Source of the DNA: Taibaiella helva
GTDB taxonomy: Bacteria > Bacteroidota > Bacteroidia > Chitinophagales > Chitinophagaceae
Assembly (NCBI RefSeq): GCF_003545695.1
Contig: NZ_QUZZ01000003.1
Span: forward strand, 124,001-188,000
Reading direction: 5' to 3'
Length of the DNA: 64,000 nt
Part shown: positions 18,896-27,575 of the stretch, one piece after another
Layout: each line of letters starts with the position of its first letter
How positions within the stretch are numbered: the stretch's first letter is position 1
Notes under the pieces: generated by a model
What the model saw: only the letters and a program-made list of their open reading frames with translations
Told to the model about the DNA's origin: nothing
Databases searched by the model: none
Program-made: the position numbers and the translations under genes

Positions 18896-20712
18896 AAAAC
18901 AGAGCTCTACCTATCAAGCGCCTGGGACTTGCCCTCTCCCTGGCTGTATGCAGTCTTGGCGCTAAGGATACTTTTGCACAGCTCGCTGCCAATACTTACC
19001 AGTTCAGCGCCATAAGCGGCACTTATACCGAAATTACCGGTGGTACCGCGATTGCCGGTATCTCTCAGGATGATGGTACCTCTGCAGCCATTCCTATCGG
19101 GTTTACTTTTAACTACTGCGGTACCGATTATACCCAGGTGAAAGTTTGTTCCAACGGTTGGGTTACCTTTAATACGAGCGTTACCAGCACGACCTGGACA
19201 AACGACCTGTCCAATCTTGGAACGATCAAACCTGCTTTGATGCCGTTGTTTGACGATTTAGCAGGCTGGGGTACCGGCGCAGCGCCCTCTTATACTGTTA
19301 CGGGCACAGCACCCAACCAGGTGTTTACCATCCAGCTGAAAAACTGGAACTGGCGTGGGTCTTCCGGCAATCCTCCCAATTTGTCATTGCAGGTGAAATT
19401 GTACGAGACCAGCAACCTGATCGAGTTTATCTACCGCCAGGAGCCGGATGCCGGCAACCCCTCCAGCGCTACTATCGGTTTGGCCGATAACGACGCTTCT
19501 GTAGGCTACCTGGTGCTGAACAACGCTACCGCGGCGCCTACCGTTTCTTCCACAACCCTGACCACCAGCATCGCTACCCGTCCTGCTACCGGCCAGATCT
19601 ACCGGTTCAAGCCGATGCCGCCTTTCGATATGAAAGCCGACAGCGTAATTGTAGCCGAACCTTTCTGCTCCAACTCAACACAGCCGGTATCTGCACGGAT
19701 CGTAAACCTGGGTACTGCTACCATCAATTCGGTTACGGTACAATGGTCGGTAGATGGTGTGCTGCAAACACCGGTAACCTACAGTGCAGCGGCCATAACC
19801 AATTTTACAACTGCACCTAATAATACTGCTACGCTTGCGCTGGGCGATGTCTTCTTCCCCGATGCCAGCCCGCGTACGATTAAGGTATGGACCGAACAGC
19901 CTAACGGCAATGCCGACGAGGTGCCCACCAACGACACCGTTACCAGGGCGATCGCCGCTGGTCTGCAAGGTGTGGTTGTCGATCTGCAGCCCAAGGATAC
20001 AACGATATGCCAGGGCGATCACTTCGTTCTCGACGCAGGCGGCTATCCTAATAACCCGATCTATATCTGGAGCACGGGCAGCCTCGACTCCTTCATTACC
20101 GTAGGCACCGCAGGCAGCTATAGTGTGAAAGTGCAGAATACGGATGGTTGCTTTGACCGCGATACGGTTACGGTAGCGGTATATCCCGATCCTCTGCTGA
20201 ACTCCGTAGCTGTTGTGGACAATGGCGACAACTCTTTTACCTTTAATGCTATCGGTGCGCAGCACGTGACCAGCTATAAATGGGATTTCGGCGATGGCTC
20301 TGCCCCTGTTGAAGCAAACGGCATGCCTACCCAGGTAATTCATGCTTTCACTACTCCGGGTGATTATACGGTGACGCTTACGCTCTACAACAATTGCAGC
20401 GAAGTGACCAGGGAAGTTGTGATCCATATTGCCGGCCCTCCTCCTACGGGTGTAAACGAGCTGGATGCGTTGAGGAAAGATATCCGTATCTATCCCAATC
20501 CAGGTAAAGAAACCATCGTGATCAGCCACAGCGGTGGTGTAAAGCTTGACCAGGTTGAGGTCTATAACCTGACAGGCCAGCGCATTATGAGCATTCCCAT
20601 GAAAGGAGCTCAGCAGCAGATCGATATCTCTGTGCTGGCGCCCGGTATCTACAACGTTATGATCGGCACTGAAAAAGGTAAAGTGACCAAGAAACTTGAA
20701 GTCATCCGATAA
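18892..20712 (+). CDS. Mosaic T9SS-secreted protein (606 aa)
   Basis: Start chosen at ATG 18892 (MKNRALPIKR...) instead of GTG 18832, since it opens the signal peptide ending TFAQ (~29). Residues ~30-240 are the N-terminal Asn-Gly-Trp module of the 1360-residue neighbours (FSAISGTYTEITGGTA, SNGWVTF, LMPLFDDL, LKNWNW, RPATGQIYRF). From ~245 onward it switches to the architecture of the 12264 GEVED gene: a CARDB-like domain, a 'DTTICQGDHFVLDAG' Ig-like repeat, PKD (WDFGDGSAPV) and a T9SS type A tail of the PNPGK kind (IRIYPNPGKE). It is thus a natural fusion of the two local families, most simply explained by recombination between neighbours. Function is unknown; export by T9SS is well supported. 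Confidence 0.9.
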   Translation: MKNRALPIKRLGLALSLAVCSLGAKDTFAQLAANTYQFSAISGTYTEITGGTAIAGISQDDGTSAAIPIGFTFNYCGTDYTQVKVCSNGWVTFNTSVTSTTWTNDLSNLGTIKPALMPLFDDLAGWGTGAAPSYTVTGTAPNQVFTIQLKNWNWRGSSGNPPNLSLQVKLYETSNLIEFIYRQEPDAGNPSSATIGLADNDASVGYLVLNNATAAPTVSSTTLTTSIATRPATGQIYRFKPMPPFDMKADSVIVAEPFCSNSTQPVSARIVNLGTATINSVTVQWSVDGVLQTPVTYSAAAITNFTTAPNNTATLALGDVFFPDASPRTIKVWTEQPNGNADEVPTNDTVTRAIAAGLQGVVVDLQPKDTTICQGDHFVLDAGGYPNNPIYIWSTGSLDSFITVGTAGSYSVKVQNTDGCFDRDTVTVAVYPDPLLNSVAVVDNGDNSFTFNAIGAQHVTSYKWDFGDGSAPVEANGMPTQVIHAFTTPGDYTVTLTLYNNCSEVTREVVIHIAGPPPTGVNELDALRKDIRIYPNPGKETIVISHSGGVKLDQVEVYNLTGQRIMSIPMKGAQQQIDISVLAPGIYNVMIGTEKGKVTKKLEVIR

Positions 20713-20735
20713 CCAATAAACAAGCAAGCCCGAAG

Positions 20736-20771
20736 GAGCTGTCCGTAACAGGACGGCTCTTTTGCTTTTTT
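20736..20771 (+). terminator. Rho-independent terminator
   Basis: Arms GAGCTGTCC and GGACGGCTC (one G-U pair) close over GTAACA and are followed by TTTTGCTTTTTT, 23 bp after the mosaic T9SS gene. Confidence 0.85.
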
Positions 20772-20859
20772 ATTCATGATATTACAGCGTGCAGACGGGC
20801 ATCTGCGGGATCAAGCGTAAAAGATGGGGGATGCAATATAGGTATGTCCTGAGGAAAAT

Positions 20860-21080
20860 CCGGGCATCGGTTCAGCATCCCGAGGATGAAACCCTTCAGT
20901 GCTTATATGTGAGCTTGTGCCCCATCTGCACGGCCGGGCCGGCGGCCGGATGCTTATTCTTCTTGGTAATCCTGGTTTTGCTCCTACGGAGCAATTTATG
21001 TTTATTCATATTGGCGCTACAAACGATCGGCTCCTAAGGAGCCCTACAGGATCATCTGCAAACCTTCTCCCATCTGCGGC
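20860..21080. repeat. Non-coding repeat-like element with paired palindromes
   Basis: Holds two short hairpins 36 bp apart: GCTCCTACGGAGC at 20980-20992 and GGCTCCTAAGGAGCC at 21029-21043, preceded by a GGATGAAACCCTTC segment near 20883. This matches the style of dispersed intergenic repeats in Bacteroidota genomes, recalled from general experience rather than checked. An 82-codon ORF crosses the element (20789-21037) but has no start signal or motif, so I treat the region as non-coding. It lies in a 1-kb gap between T9SS genes. Confidence 0.45.
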
Positions 21081-21195
21081 CTTTTGATTTTATGAATCTT
21101 GCTCCTTTCTCTTATTTTTTCAATCCTTACCGGCTTCTAAACCTTCCGGGCAGTCTTTGCAGGATATAGCGGATGAAGGTAACAGCGCTGTATGA

Positions 21196-21474
21196 ACAAG
21201 GGGGCTGCTACTTTGCTCAATAAGCAACGACTGTAAAAGCGATAGCAAAGAAAAAGATCAGGATTACCTGGCAACCGGCGTCGAAAACAAGACGCTTGAA
21301 AAAAAGAAGTTAATATTTATCCTGGCCCGGGTAAAGGATATGGTTACCGTTCAGGCGCCTGATGATATAAAAATATTGAAAGTAGTTTTGTATAATCTTT
21401 ATGGACAGCAATTGCATATAGATAACGACCACAGGATTGGTGTATCCAGTCTGGCTACCGTCATCTATCGGTAG
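21196..21474 (+). pseudogene. Decayed T9SS type A C-terminal tail (gene relic)
   Basis: Remnant of a T9SS cargo gene of the PNPGK tail family. Reading forward gives SISNDCKSDSKEKDQDYLATGVENKTLEKK, the end of a PKD-like region. Two extra A in a poly-A run near 21301 then shift the frame so that VNIYPGPGK appears in another frame, and one extra G near 21331 restores it: DMVTVQAPDDIKILKVVLYN, LYGQQ and SLATVIYR before the TAG. The usual GxY near the tail end is mutated (ATVIYR for ATGIYR) and the final basic strand is missing. Nothing resembling the rest of the gene is found upstream; a stop lies at 21193. Frame-corrected, it matches the tails of the 12264 and 18892 genes. Confidence 0.75.
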
Positions 21475-21542
21475 TTGTCTTTTATTGGGAAAGGCAGCGC
21501 TATGCGCAAGCTTAAAATATGAAAATAGTACTTTCCTTTTTT

Positions 21543-21582
21543 AAAAACAGGGTGTCTTCTATCCGGCGGACATCCCGTTTTT
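21543..21582 (+). terminator. Rho-independent terminator, probably of the decayed T9SS gene
   Basis: Imperfect 14-bp stem (AAAAACAGGGTGTC against GACATCCCGTTTTT, with one mismatch and one G-T pair). It is placed where intact paralogues in this array have their terminators, about 70 bp after the relic stop. Confidence 0.65.
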
Positions 21583-21745
21583 CGTGTCCTTAGGGGCATC
21601 ACATACGATTTAAAGTCATTAGCTAAACATAACGCTGCGTTAAATTTTTTTGTTCTTAAGTATAGAATAGTATTGGATTGATTTATCAATTAGCTTCGTT
21701 AACTTTTTTATCCTCTCCCCAAACCAATTGTAAATGCTTATTGAG

Positions 21746-24700
21746 ATGAAAACTACATTTTGTAGGTACCTGCGGAACACGATTCTTTCTGCGTTTTTAA
21801 TCGTTATGGCCAGCCAGGCACAAGCTCAGGTGCCGGCATCAAGCTATAGCTTTGCCGCGCAGGCGGGAACGTTCACCGCCCTTACCGGCGCGACGGATGT
21901 GCCGGAGATTGAAAGTGATGAAGACTACTCGGATGCTGTACCTATCGGATTTAATTTTACCTATTGTAACAATACCTATACCGAAGTTGTAGCCAGCTCC
22001 AACGGCTGGTTGAGCTTTGGTTCACCAAGCTCGAGCACGAGCTACAATGATGCTTCTTCGCTGAACGATGTCAAGCCCGCATTATTCCCGCTCTGGCAGG
22101 ATCTTGCAGGAGACGGCGGTACGGCCTCTTACGCCACTACAGGTACAGCGCCCAACCGCGTTTTTACCTTTGAATTTAAAAACTGGTATTGGAATTACAG
22201 CGCCAGCACTCCGGTAATCTCTTTCCAGGTTAAGCTGTATGAGACCACCAATGTGATCGAATTCTGCTACAAGCAGGAAACCGGTTCTATCAGCGGCTGG
22301 TTCCCTGCGGCAACGATCGGTATCGTCGATGGCGACCCTCTGCCGACATACCTTACTCTGAACAATGCCTCGGCTACGCCCACGGCATCATCCACTACGT
22401 TCTATACCGGAATCACGACCAAGCCGGCTAACGGGCAGATCTATCGCTTCAGTCCGCCGCCCAATTGCTCGGGAGGAACTTTTCCCGCTGTAACCGCAGC
22501 TGTAGTATCACCTGCAGCAGTATGTATCAGTGGTAATGTGGATCTCAGCCTGAGCACACCGATGCCCATTCTTACCGGTCTTTCCTACCAGTGGCAATAC
22601 TCTGAAACGGGTGCTGCGCCCTGGACCAATGTCGGCCCGCCCACCAACCTGCCGGGCCAGTCGGCGCCGGTGACCACGCCCCGTTATTTCCGCTGCAATG
22701 TGTTGTGCAACGGCGGCGCTACGCCTGTATGGACCTCGGGCAATTCCCCCCAGGTACTGGTCAACAATCCCGGATCGCCTACGGCTACCGGCGCTACGCG
22801 CTGCGGCCCGGGTACCCTGCAGCTGTCGGCGACCGGAACAGCTGGTGGCCCCCAGATCAAGTGGTATGCCAATCCCACAGGCGGTGCGCCAATCGGTACC
22901 ACCAGCACCTGGACCACGCCTTATGTACCGGCAACCACTACTTTCTATGTTACAGCGGGTGCGCCCGATGTTGCCGGAACCAAAACAATTGGTGCAGGTC
23001 TGAACGTAACTAACTTCTACGATATTACGCCCTTCACCGGATGGAACGGCGGTTTCAAGCACCAATACCTGATCCATGCTTCAGAGCTTGAGGCGATGGG
23101 AATCGAGCCGGGCACGGTGCTCACCTCGCTGGCGTTCGATGTGCTTACCTCCGGTAATACTTACGATGACTTTTCCGTAGCCCTTAAAAATACGACCACT
23201 ACAGCATTCTCCAGCTCGCCTGTTGCGCTGGAAAGCGGTGCCGTACAGGTTTATACGCCTGCTAACCATACAACCTCAACCGGTCTGAACACCTTCGTGT
23301 TTAATTCCGGAACGCCTTTTGTATGGACCGGAGATAACCTGCTGGTGCAAACTTGCTGGAGCAATAACAACAGCTTTAACAACACCAGCGAAGTGCGCTA
23401 TGATGACGTATCCTTCAATGCCACACAGTACGGCACCGGCTACGATATGCCTGCCAGTGTATTCTGCGATGCGCCGCCCGATATAAGCTGGACCTCCTAC
23501 GAATCGAGACCCAAAATGGTCTTCGGCTACACTGCTTCCTGCCAGGGACCCCGTGTGCCTGTAGTCGCTACAGTTACGGCTTCTCCGGCGCTTACCGTGA
23601 CCGCACCGGATGTGATCTGCAACGGAACCATCGCACCCATTACGGTAACGCCCCAAAGTACGCCCTATACTACCTACCATTGGAACGAAGGCGATATCTA
23701 TACCGATGCCGGCGCTACCGTGCCTTATGTAGGAACCAATTCCGCTACTTCGCTTTTCTTTAAAGCTGCCGATGCGGGCGAGCATGTTTATTATCTCTTT
23801 GCAGAAAATACAACGACCAACTGTACATTTGCCGATACCGTGCGCATATGGAATCAGCCAGGTACCGTAACGGTGAAGGCTGTATTGGATACCCTCTGCA
23901 ATAGCGGGGAATCGATTATCTCTCTTATGCCGGGAAGCGGTTATTTCCCCGGCAGCATTAGCTGGATGGATTCACCCAATGGTACTACCTATGCACCGAT
24001 CCCCGGAGCTTCTGATCCCAACTTTACCACGCCTACGCTGACCGACAGCCGCTTCTATAAAGTAGTGGTCAAAGCGGGCACCGCCGACTGTCACACTCTC
24101 GAGCAGGAAGTGGTGGTAGCGCATCCTGAAGTGGTATCGACCAAAGACAGCTCCCGTTGCGGCCCAGGTGTCGTGACCCTGGAAGCGCAGTCCGGCGGAA
24201 ACGCGGTGATCCGTTGGTATGATGACCCTGCAGCTACTGATCCTATCGGCGAAGGAAGCCCGTTCAATACACCTTACCTCGCCAGTACCACAACTTTCTA
24301 CACCTCTGCTGCTACCGGTGCTCCGCAGCCCGAACCTACCCTGATCGGCAGCGGCAACTCTACCAGCAGCTGGACTGAAATGCCCTATAACGTAAACTAT
24401 ATGGGCAATAAGGTGCAATGGCTCATCAAAGCTTCTTCATTGCAAGCTGCAGGGTTCAACGCCGGCTATATCAACTCTGTCGGCTTCGATGTGGAATCGG
24501 CTGGTGATGAAGTGGAGAACTTCTCTCTGAGCATGAAGCTGACTACAGCGACTACGCTGGGACCCAGCCTGGAAACCGGTTTGCAGACAGTATTCTCCGC
24601 GCCGTCTTACCAGCCGGTATCTAGCTCTGTCAATGTACACAACCTGACCTCCCTTTTTTATTGGGATGGCACCTCCAATATTGTGCTGGAAGAATGTCAT

Positions 24701-25840
24701 AACAATAGTTTCTCCGGTGGCTGGAGCTCAGATGTAAAAAGGACCTTCGGCTCTACGCTGACCAACAGCGCCAATGAGGCTGACCACTGCGCCAACCCGC
24801 TTGCGAATACGAATACTTCAACCGATATGCCGATCATCCAGATCGGAATGGTATTGCCTTGTGAAACGGCAAAAGAACCGGTAGTCGCTACCGTACACCC
24901 CGTGCCGGTTGTAGATTTGGGTGCTGACGTAGATATCTGCGTAGACGAAGGACAGGAAGTGCTGGTGCTGGACGCCGCTCTGCAGCCCGACAATGGTACT
25001 TACCTGTGGGATGATGCCAGCACACAGCAGGTGCGCGCCGTTCATCAAAGCGGTAGCTATTGGGTAAAAGTGACCAACGAATTCAGCTGTGCTAAGGCAG
25101 ATACCGTTAATATCAACTTCCGGATTAACCCTGAAGTACAGCTGGGTAATGATACCTCAATTTGTAACGGCGCTGTACTGAAGCTGAATGCCGGCGACGA
25201 TGGTATCGATTACTTCTGGAGCACAGGCGCCGTAACCAAGACCATCAATGTGGCATCGGCGGGTACTTATTTTGTTTTTGTGACCAATGATGTAGGCTGT
25301 ATCAAATCGGATACGATCAATGTAAGCACTGCCGGTCAGCTGCCCAGGGTAGATGGTATCGTTATCGACAACAATGGTATCAATACCTTTAGCTTCACTG
25401 CTGTGAACCCGCAGAACGTGATCGGTTACGATTGGGATTTCGGCGATGGCTCACCGCACAGCAACCTGGCTAACCCGGTACATACCTACGATACGATAGG
25501 CGAGTATATCGTTGTGCTGAAGCTGAGCAGCAGCTGCGGTTTCTACACCGATTCTACTGCCGCCAACATAGTGGGCATAAGGCAGCTTAATGTGAGCAAT
25601 GATGAAATGACTGTTTACCCCAACCCCACAAGGGCCACGGCTACCATACTGAACAAGGGCGAGCTGAAGATGGAACGTATCCAGGTGTATAATGTGCTTG
25701 GACAAGTGATCTACGATGCCAAGGCAGACAGCAGGGATAAGCATACTCTGAAGCTGGAAGGCTTTGCCTCGGGTATGTACACCATCGAAGTCTTTACCGA
25801 TAAAGGAACGGTTGCCCGGAAGCTGGAGATCATGAAGTAA
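21746..25840 (+). CDS. T9SS-secreted multidomain adhesin-like protein (1364 aa)
   Basis: Last intact member of the array. ATG 21746 (MKTTFCRYLRN...) is preferred over ATG 21734 because it begins the signal peptide core, which ends AQAQ. Architecture: N-terminal Asn-Gly-Trp module (SNGWLSF, ALFPLWQDL, KNWYWNY), Ig-like, Ig_7-like (RCGPGTLQL) with insertion module one (~408-601), Ig-like stretches, Ig_7-like (RCGPGVVTL) with insertion module two (~859-1039), two LG(A/N)D repeats, PKD (WDFGDGSPHS) and T9SS type A tail (MTVYPNPTR, ~1288). It pairs the N-module of the 3776/14231 genes with the double-insertion middle of the 8078 gene, another sign of module exchange. A strong two-way terminator separates it from ispE. 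Confidence 0.88.
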   Translation: MKTTFCRYLRNTILSAFLIVMASQAQAQVPASSYSFAAQAGTFTALTGATDVPEIESDEDYSDAVPIGFNFTYCNNTYTEVVASSNGWLSFGSPSSSTSYNDASSLNDVKPALFPLWQDLAGDGGTASYATTGTAPNRVFTFEFKNWYWNYSASTPVISFQVKLYETTNVIEFCYKQETGSISGWFPAATIGIVDGDPLPTYLTLNNASATPTASSTTFYTGITTKPANGQIYRFSPPPNCSGGTFPAVTAAVVSPAAVCISGNVDLSLSTPMPILTGLSYQWQYSETGAAPWTNVGPPTNLPGQSAPVTTPRYFRCNVLCNGGATPVWTSGNSPQVLVNNPGSPTATGATRCGPGTLQLSATGTAGGPQIKWYANPTGGAPIGTTSTWTTPYVPATTTFYVTAGAPDVAGTKTIGAGLNVTNFYDITPFTGWNGGFKHQYLIHASELEAMGIEPGTVLTSLAFDVLTSGNTYDDFSVALKNTTTTAFSSSPVALESGAVQVYTPANHTTSTGLNTFVFNSGTPFVWTGDNLLVQTCWSNNNSFNNTSEVRYDDVSFNATQYGTGYDMPASVFCDAPPDISWTSYESRPKMVFGYTASCQGPRVPVVATVTASPALTVTAPDVICNGTIAPITVTPQSTPYTTYHWNEGDIYTDAGATVPYVGTNSATSLFFKAADAGEHVYYLFAENTTTNCTFADTVRIWNQPGTVTVKAVLDTLCNSGESIISLMPGSGYFPGSISWMDSPNGTTYAPIPGASDPNFTTPTLTDSRFYKVVVKAGTADCHTLEQEVVVAHPEVVSTKDSSRCGPGVVTLEAQSGGNAVIRWYDDPAATDPIGEGSPFNTPYLASTTTFYTSAATGAPQPEPTLIGSGNSTSSWTEMPYNVNYMGNKVQWLIKASSLQAAGFNAGYINSVGFDVESAGDEVENFSLSMKLTTATTLGPSLETGLQTVFSAPSYQPVSSSVNVHNLTSLFYWDGTSNIVLEECHNNSFSGGWSSDVKRTFGSTLTNSANEADHCANPLANTNTSTDMPIIQIGMVLPCETAKEPVVATVHPVPVVDLGADVDICVDEGQEVLVLDAALQPDNGTYLWDDASTQQVRAVHQSGSYWVKVTNEFSCAKADTVNINFRINPEVQLGNDTSICNGAVLKLNAGDDGIDYFWSTGAVTKTINVASAGTYFVFVTNDVGCIKSDTINVSTAGQLPRVDGIVIDNNGINTFSFTAVNPQNVIGYDWDFGDGSPHSNLANPVHTYDTIGEYIVVLKLSSSCGFYTDSTAANIVGIRQLNVSNDEMTVYPNPTRATATILNKGELKMERIQVYNVLGQVIYDAKADSRDKHTLKLEGFASGMYTIEVFTDKGTVARKLEIMK

Positions 25841-25851
25841 CCAGCGTCCAT

Positions 25852-25897
25852 ACAAAACGAAGGCCGCCCGGTAAAACCCGGGCGGCCTTCGTTTTGT
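25852..25897. terminator. Bidirectional terminator
   Basis: A 19-bp perfect inverted repeat (left arm begins ACAAAACGAAGG) with an 8-nt loop gives a T-rich tail on both strands. It ends both the rightward T9SS gene and the leftward ispE gene. Confidence 0.9.
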
Positions 25898-25938
25898 TTA
25901 GCTACTTTCCTGAAATACTTTTCTGAAGACAGGTCCGG

Positions 25939-26763
25939 TCAGTCCGGGCGGCTGCAGAAGGTTGTAAAAGGAACCGTGCTATGAATGGTGGCCTTGCTGC
26001 CCTGGCTGAAGATGCCATAGAGCGATGATCCGCTGCCGCTCATCGATGCATAGACAGCGCCCTGCTGATACAGCTGCTCCTTAATATCGCGGAGTACCGG
26101 GTACTGTGCCATCACCGTATCTTCAAAGTCGTTGCGGATATGCGCCTTCCATTCTTCGGGGGAGAGCGTATCGATACGCCGCAGGTCGAATGGTGCGGGG
26201 GCAGGCTTTACGCCGCTGAAAGCTAGGGCAGTGCTGACGTGCAGCAAAGGGCAGACCAATTGGATATTATAGCCGGAGAGATCCAGTGCCAGCGGTTCCA
26301 GCAGCTCGCCCCTGCCTGCGGCAAAAGCCGGCCGGTTACGGATAAAGAAAGGGCAATCGCTGCCGAGCTGTAACGCGTAGCTTTCAAGCGTATCGTCATC
26401 GAGCCCCAGCCGGAAATATTCGTTGAGCATATTGAGCATAAAGGCGGCATCAGCCGAACCACCACCCATGCCTGCGCCCATTGGGATAATCTTGTGTAGC
26501 CGTATCTGTAAAGGCTTTACCAGCTTCGGAAAGGCTGTTTGCAGCAGGTTATAAGCACGCCATACCAGGTTGCTCTCCCGGTCTCCCGCTACTGCAAGGC
26601 CGGAAAGGGACAGGCTGCTTGCGCTATCCGCTGCATCGATCAGCTCCAGGGCATCCCTGAACGGAACTGGGTAAAACACCGTTTCCAGGTTGTGATAACC
26701 ATCGTTCCTTTTTCCGGTGATGTATAAGCCGATATTGATCTTGGCATTGGGGAAAGTAAGCAT
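25939..26763 (-). CDS. ispE: 4-diphosphocytidyl-2-C-methyl-D-erythritol kinase
   Basis: GHMP-family kinase that phosphorylates the 2-hydroxyl of CDP-methylerythritol in the non-mevalonate (MEP) isoprenoid pathway, in the cytoplasm. The 274-residue product has the normal family length. It shows the N-terminal PNAKINIGLYITGKRNDGYH with Lys8 matching the catalytic lysine, the ATP-binding glycine loop PMGAGMGGGSADAA (~95-107), and LGSDCPFF with Asp136 as catalytic base. Stand-alone gene, divergent from the ABC ATPase across a 98-bp promoter region and convergent with the T9SS array. Identification is secure. Confidence 0.96.
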   Translation of the reverse strand: MLTFPNAKINIGLYITGKRNDGYHNLETVFYPVPFRDALELIDAADSASSLSLSGLAVAGDRESNLVWRAYNLLQTAFPKLVKPLQIRLHKIIPMGAGMGGGSADAAFMLNMLNEYFRLGLDDDTLESYALQLGSDCPFFIRNRPAFAAGRGELLEPLALDLSGYNIQLVCPLLHVSTALAFSGVKPAPAPFDLRRIDTLSPEEWKAHIRNDFEDTVMAQYPVLRDIKEQLYQQGAVYASMSGSGSSLYGIFSQGSKATIHSTVPFTTFCSRPD

Positions 26764-26822
26764 AGGCTATGCAATTATAAGCAGATACGGTATAATTATT
26801 TCTGCGGGCTGCAAATTATCGA

Positions 26823-26830
26823 TAAATTTG
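26823..26830 (+). promoter_or_regulatory. Bacteroidota -7 promoter element (TAAATTTG)
   Basis: Exact match to TAnnTTTG, 8 bp before ATG 26838 and 32 bp before ATG 26862. Transcription would begin near 26837, so the second ATG is the better start for the ABC ATPase. No clear -33 TTG was found. Confidence 0.55.
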
Positions 26831-26861
26831 AACTTTAATGCCGGCAGTGCCGCTACCCTTC

Positions 26862-27572
26862 ATGCAACAGATCATTACCCTTAAGGACATCCGCAAGAAC
26901 TATTACTTAGGCAAGGAGCCTGTTCCCGTATTAAAAGGCATTGAGCTTTCTATAGAGAAGAACGAGTATGTGGCGCTGATGGGGCCTTCCGGTTCGGGCA
27001 AGTCCACTTTGATGAATATCCTCGGCTGCCTGGATTCGCCTACCTCGGGGCAATATATTCTGAACGGGAAGGATGTGAGCCGGATGGCGGACGATGAGCT
27101 GGCCAATGTGCGCAACGTTGAGATCGGCTTCGTTTTTCAGCAGTTCAACCTGCTGCCCCGCCTCACTGCCTGGGAAAATGTAGCTGTGCCGCTGATCTAT
27201 GCCGGTGTCGGTAAAAAAGAAAGGACAGATCGGGCCCATGCCATGCTGAAGCAGGTAGGCCTTGGCGAACGGGCACACCACAAGCCCAATGAGCTTTCCG
27301 GGGGGCAGTGCCAGCGCGTGGCCATCGCAAGGGCATTGATCAACAATCCCTCCCTGATCCTGGCTGATGAACCTACCGGTAACCTGGATTCCAAAACCTC
27401 CGTGGAGATCATGGAGCTCTTCGGCAGCATACAGGCAAATGGCAATACGGTTATCCTGGTAACGCACGAAGAAGATATTGCCGAGCATGCCCGGCGTATT
27501 GTCCGCATCAAAGATGGTGTGGTAGAGAATGATCGCGTCAATAAGAATTTCAAAATTGAATTAAGCAAATAA
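26862..27572 (+). CDS. ABC transporter ATP-binding protein, MacB/LolD type
   Basis: Cytoplasmic ATPase that powers a FtsX/MacB-like permease, typically for lipoprotein release, peptide or drug export or envelope signalling. It carries Walker [10 protein letters not shown], a Q-loop ([11 protein letters not shown]), signature [15 protein letters not shown], Walker [13 protein letters not shown] and the H-loop VTHEED. The 236-residue length and [12 protein letters not shown] segment are typical of the LolD/MacB branch. The start is placed at 26862 because of the -7 element; 26838 would add eight residues and be almost leaderless. No permease is adjacent; the orphan permease at 43407 is a possible partner. 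The next gene starts 3 bp after the stop, so they are co-transcribed. Confidence 0.92.
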   Translation: MQQIITLKDIRKNYYLGKEPVPVLKGIELSIEKNEYVALMGPSGSGKSTLMNILGCLDSPTSGQYILNGKDVSRMADDELANVRNVEIGFVFQQFNLLPRLTAWENVAVPLIYAGVGKKERTDRAHAMLKQVGLGERAHHKPNELSGGQCQRVAIARALINNPSLILADEPTGNLDSKTSVEIMELFGSIQANGNTVILVTHEEDIAEHARRIVRIKDGVVENDRVNKNFKIELSK

Positions 27573-27575
27573 GTC

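Noticed and set aside
20789-21037. 82-codon frame in the 1-kb T9SS gap
   Set aside because: It starts at a non-ATG codon, crosses palindromic repeats and shows no family; treated as non-coding repeat.
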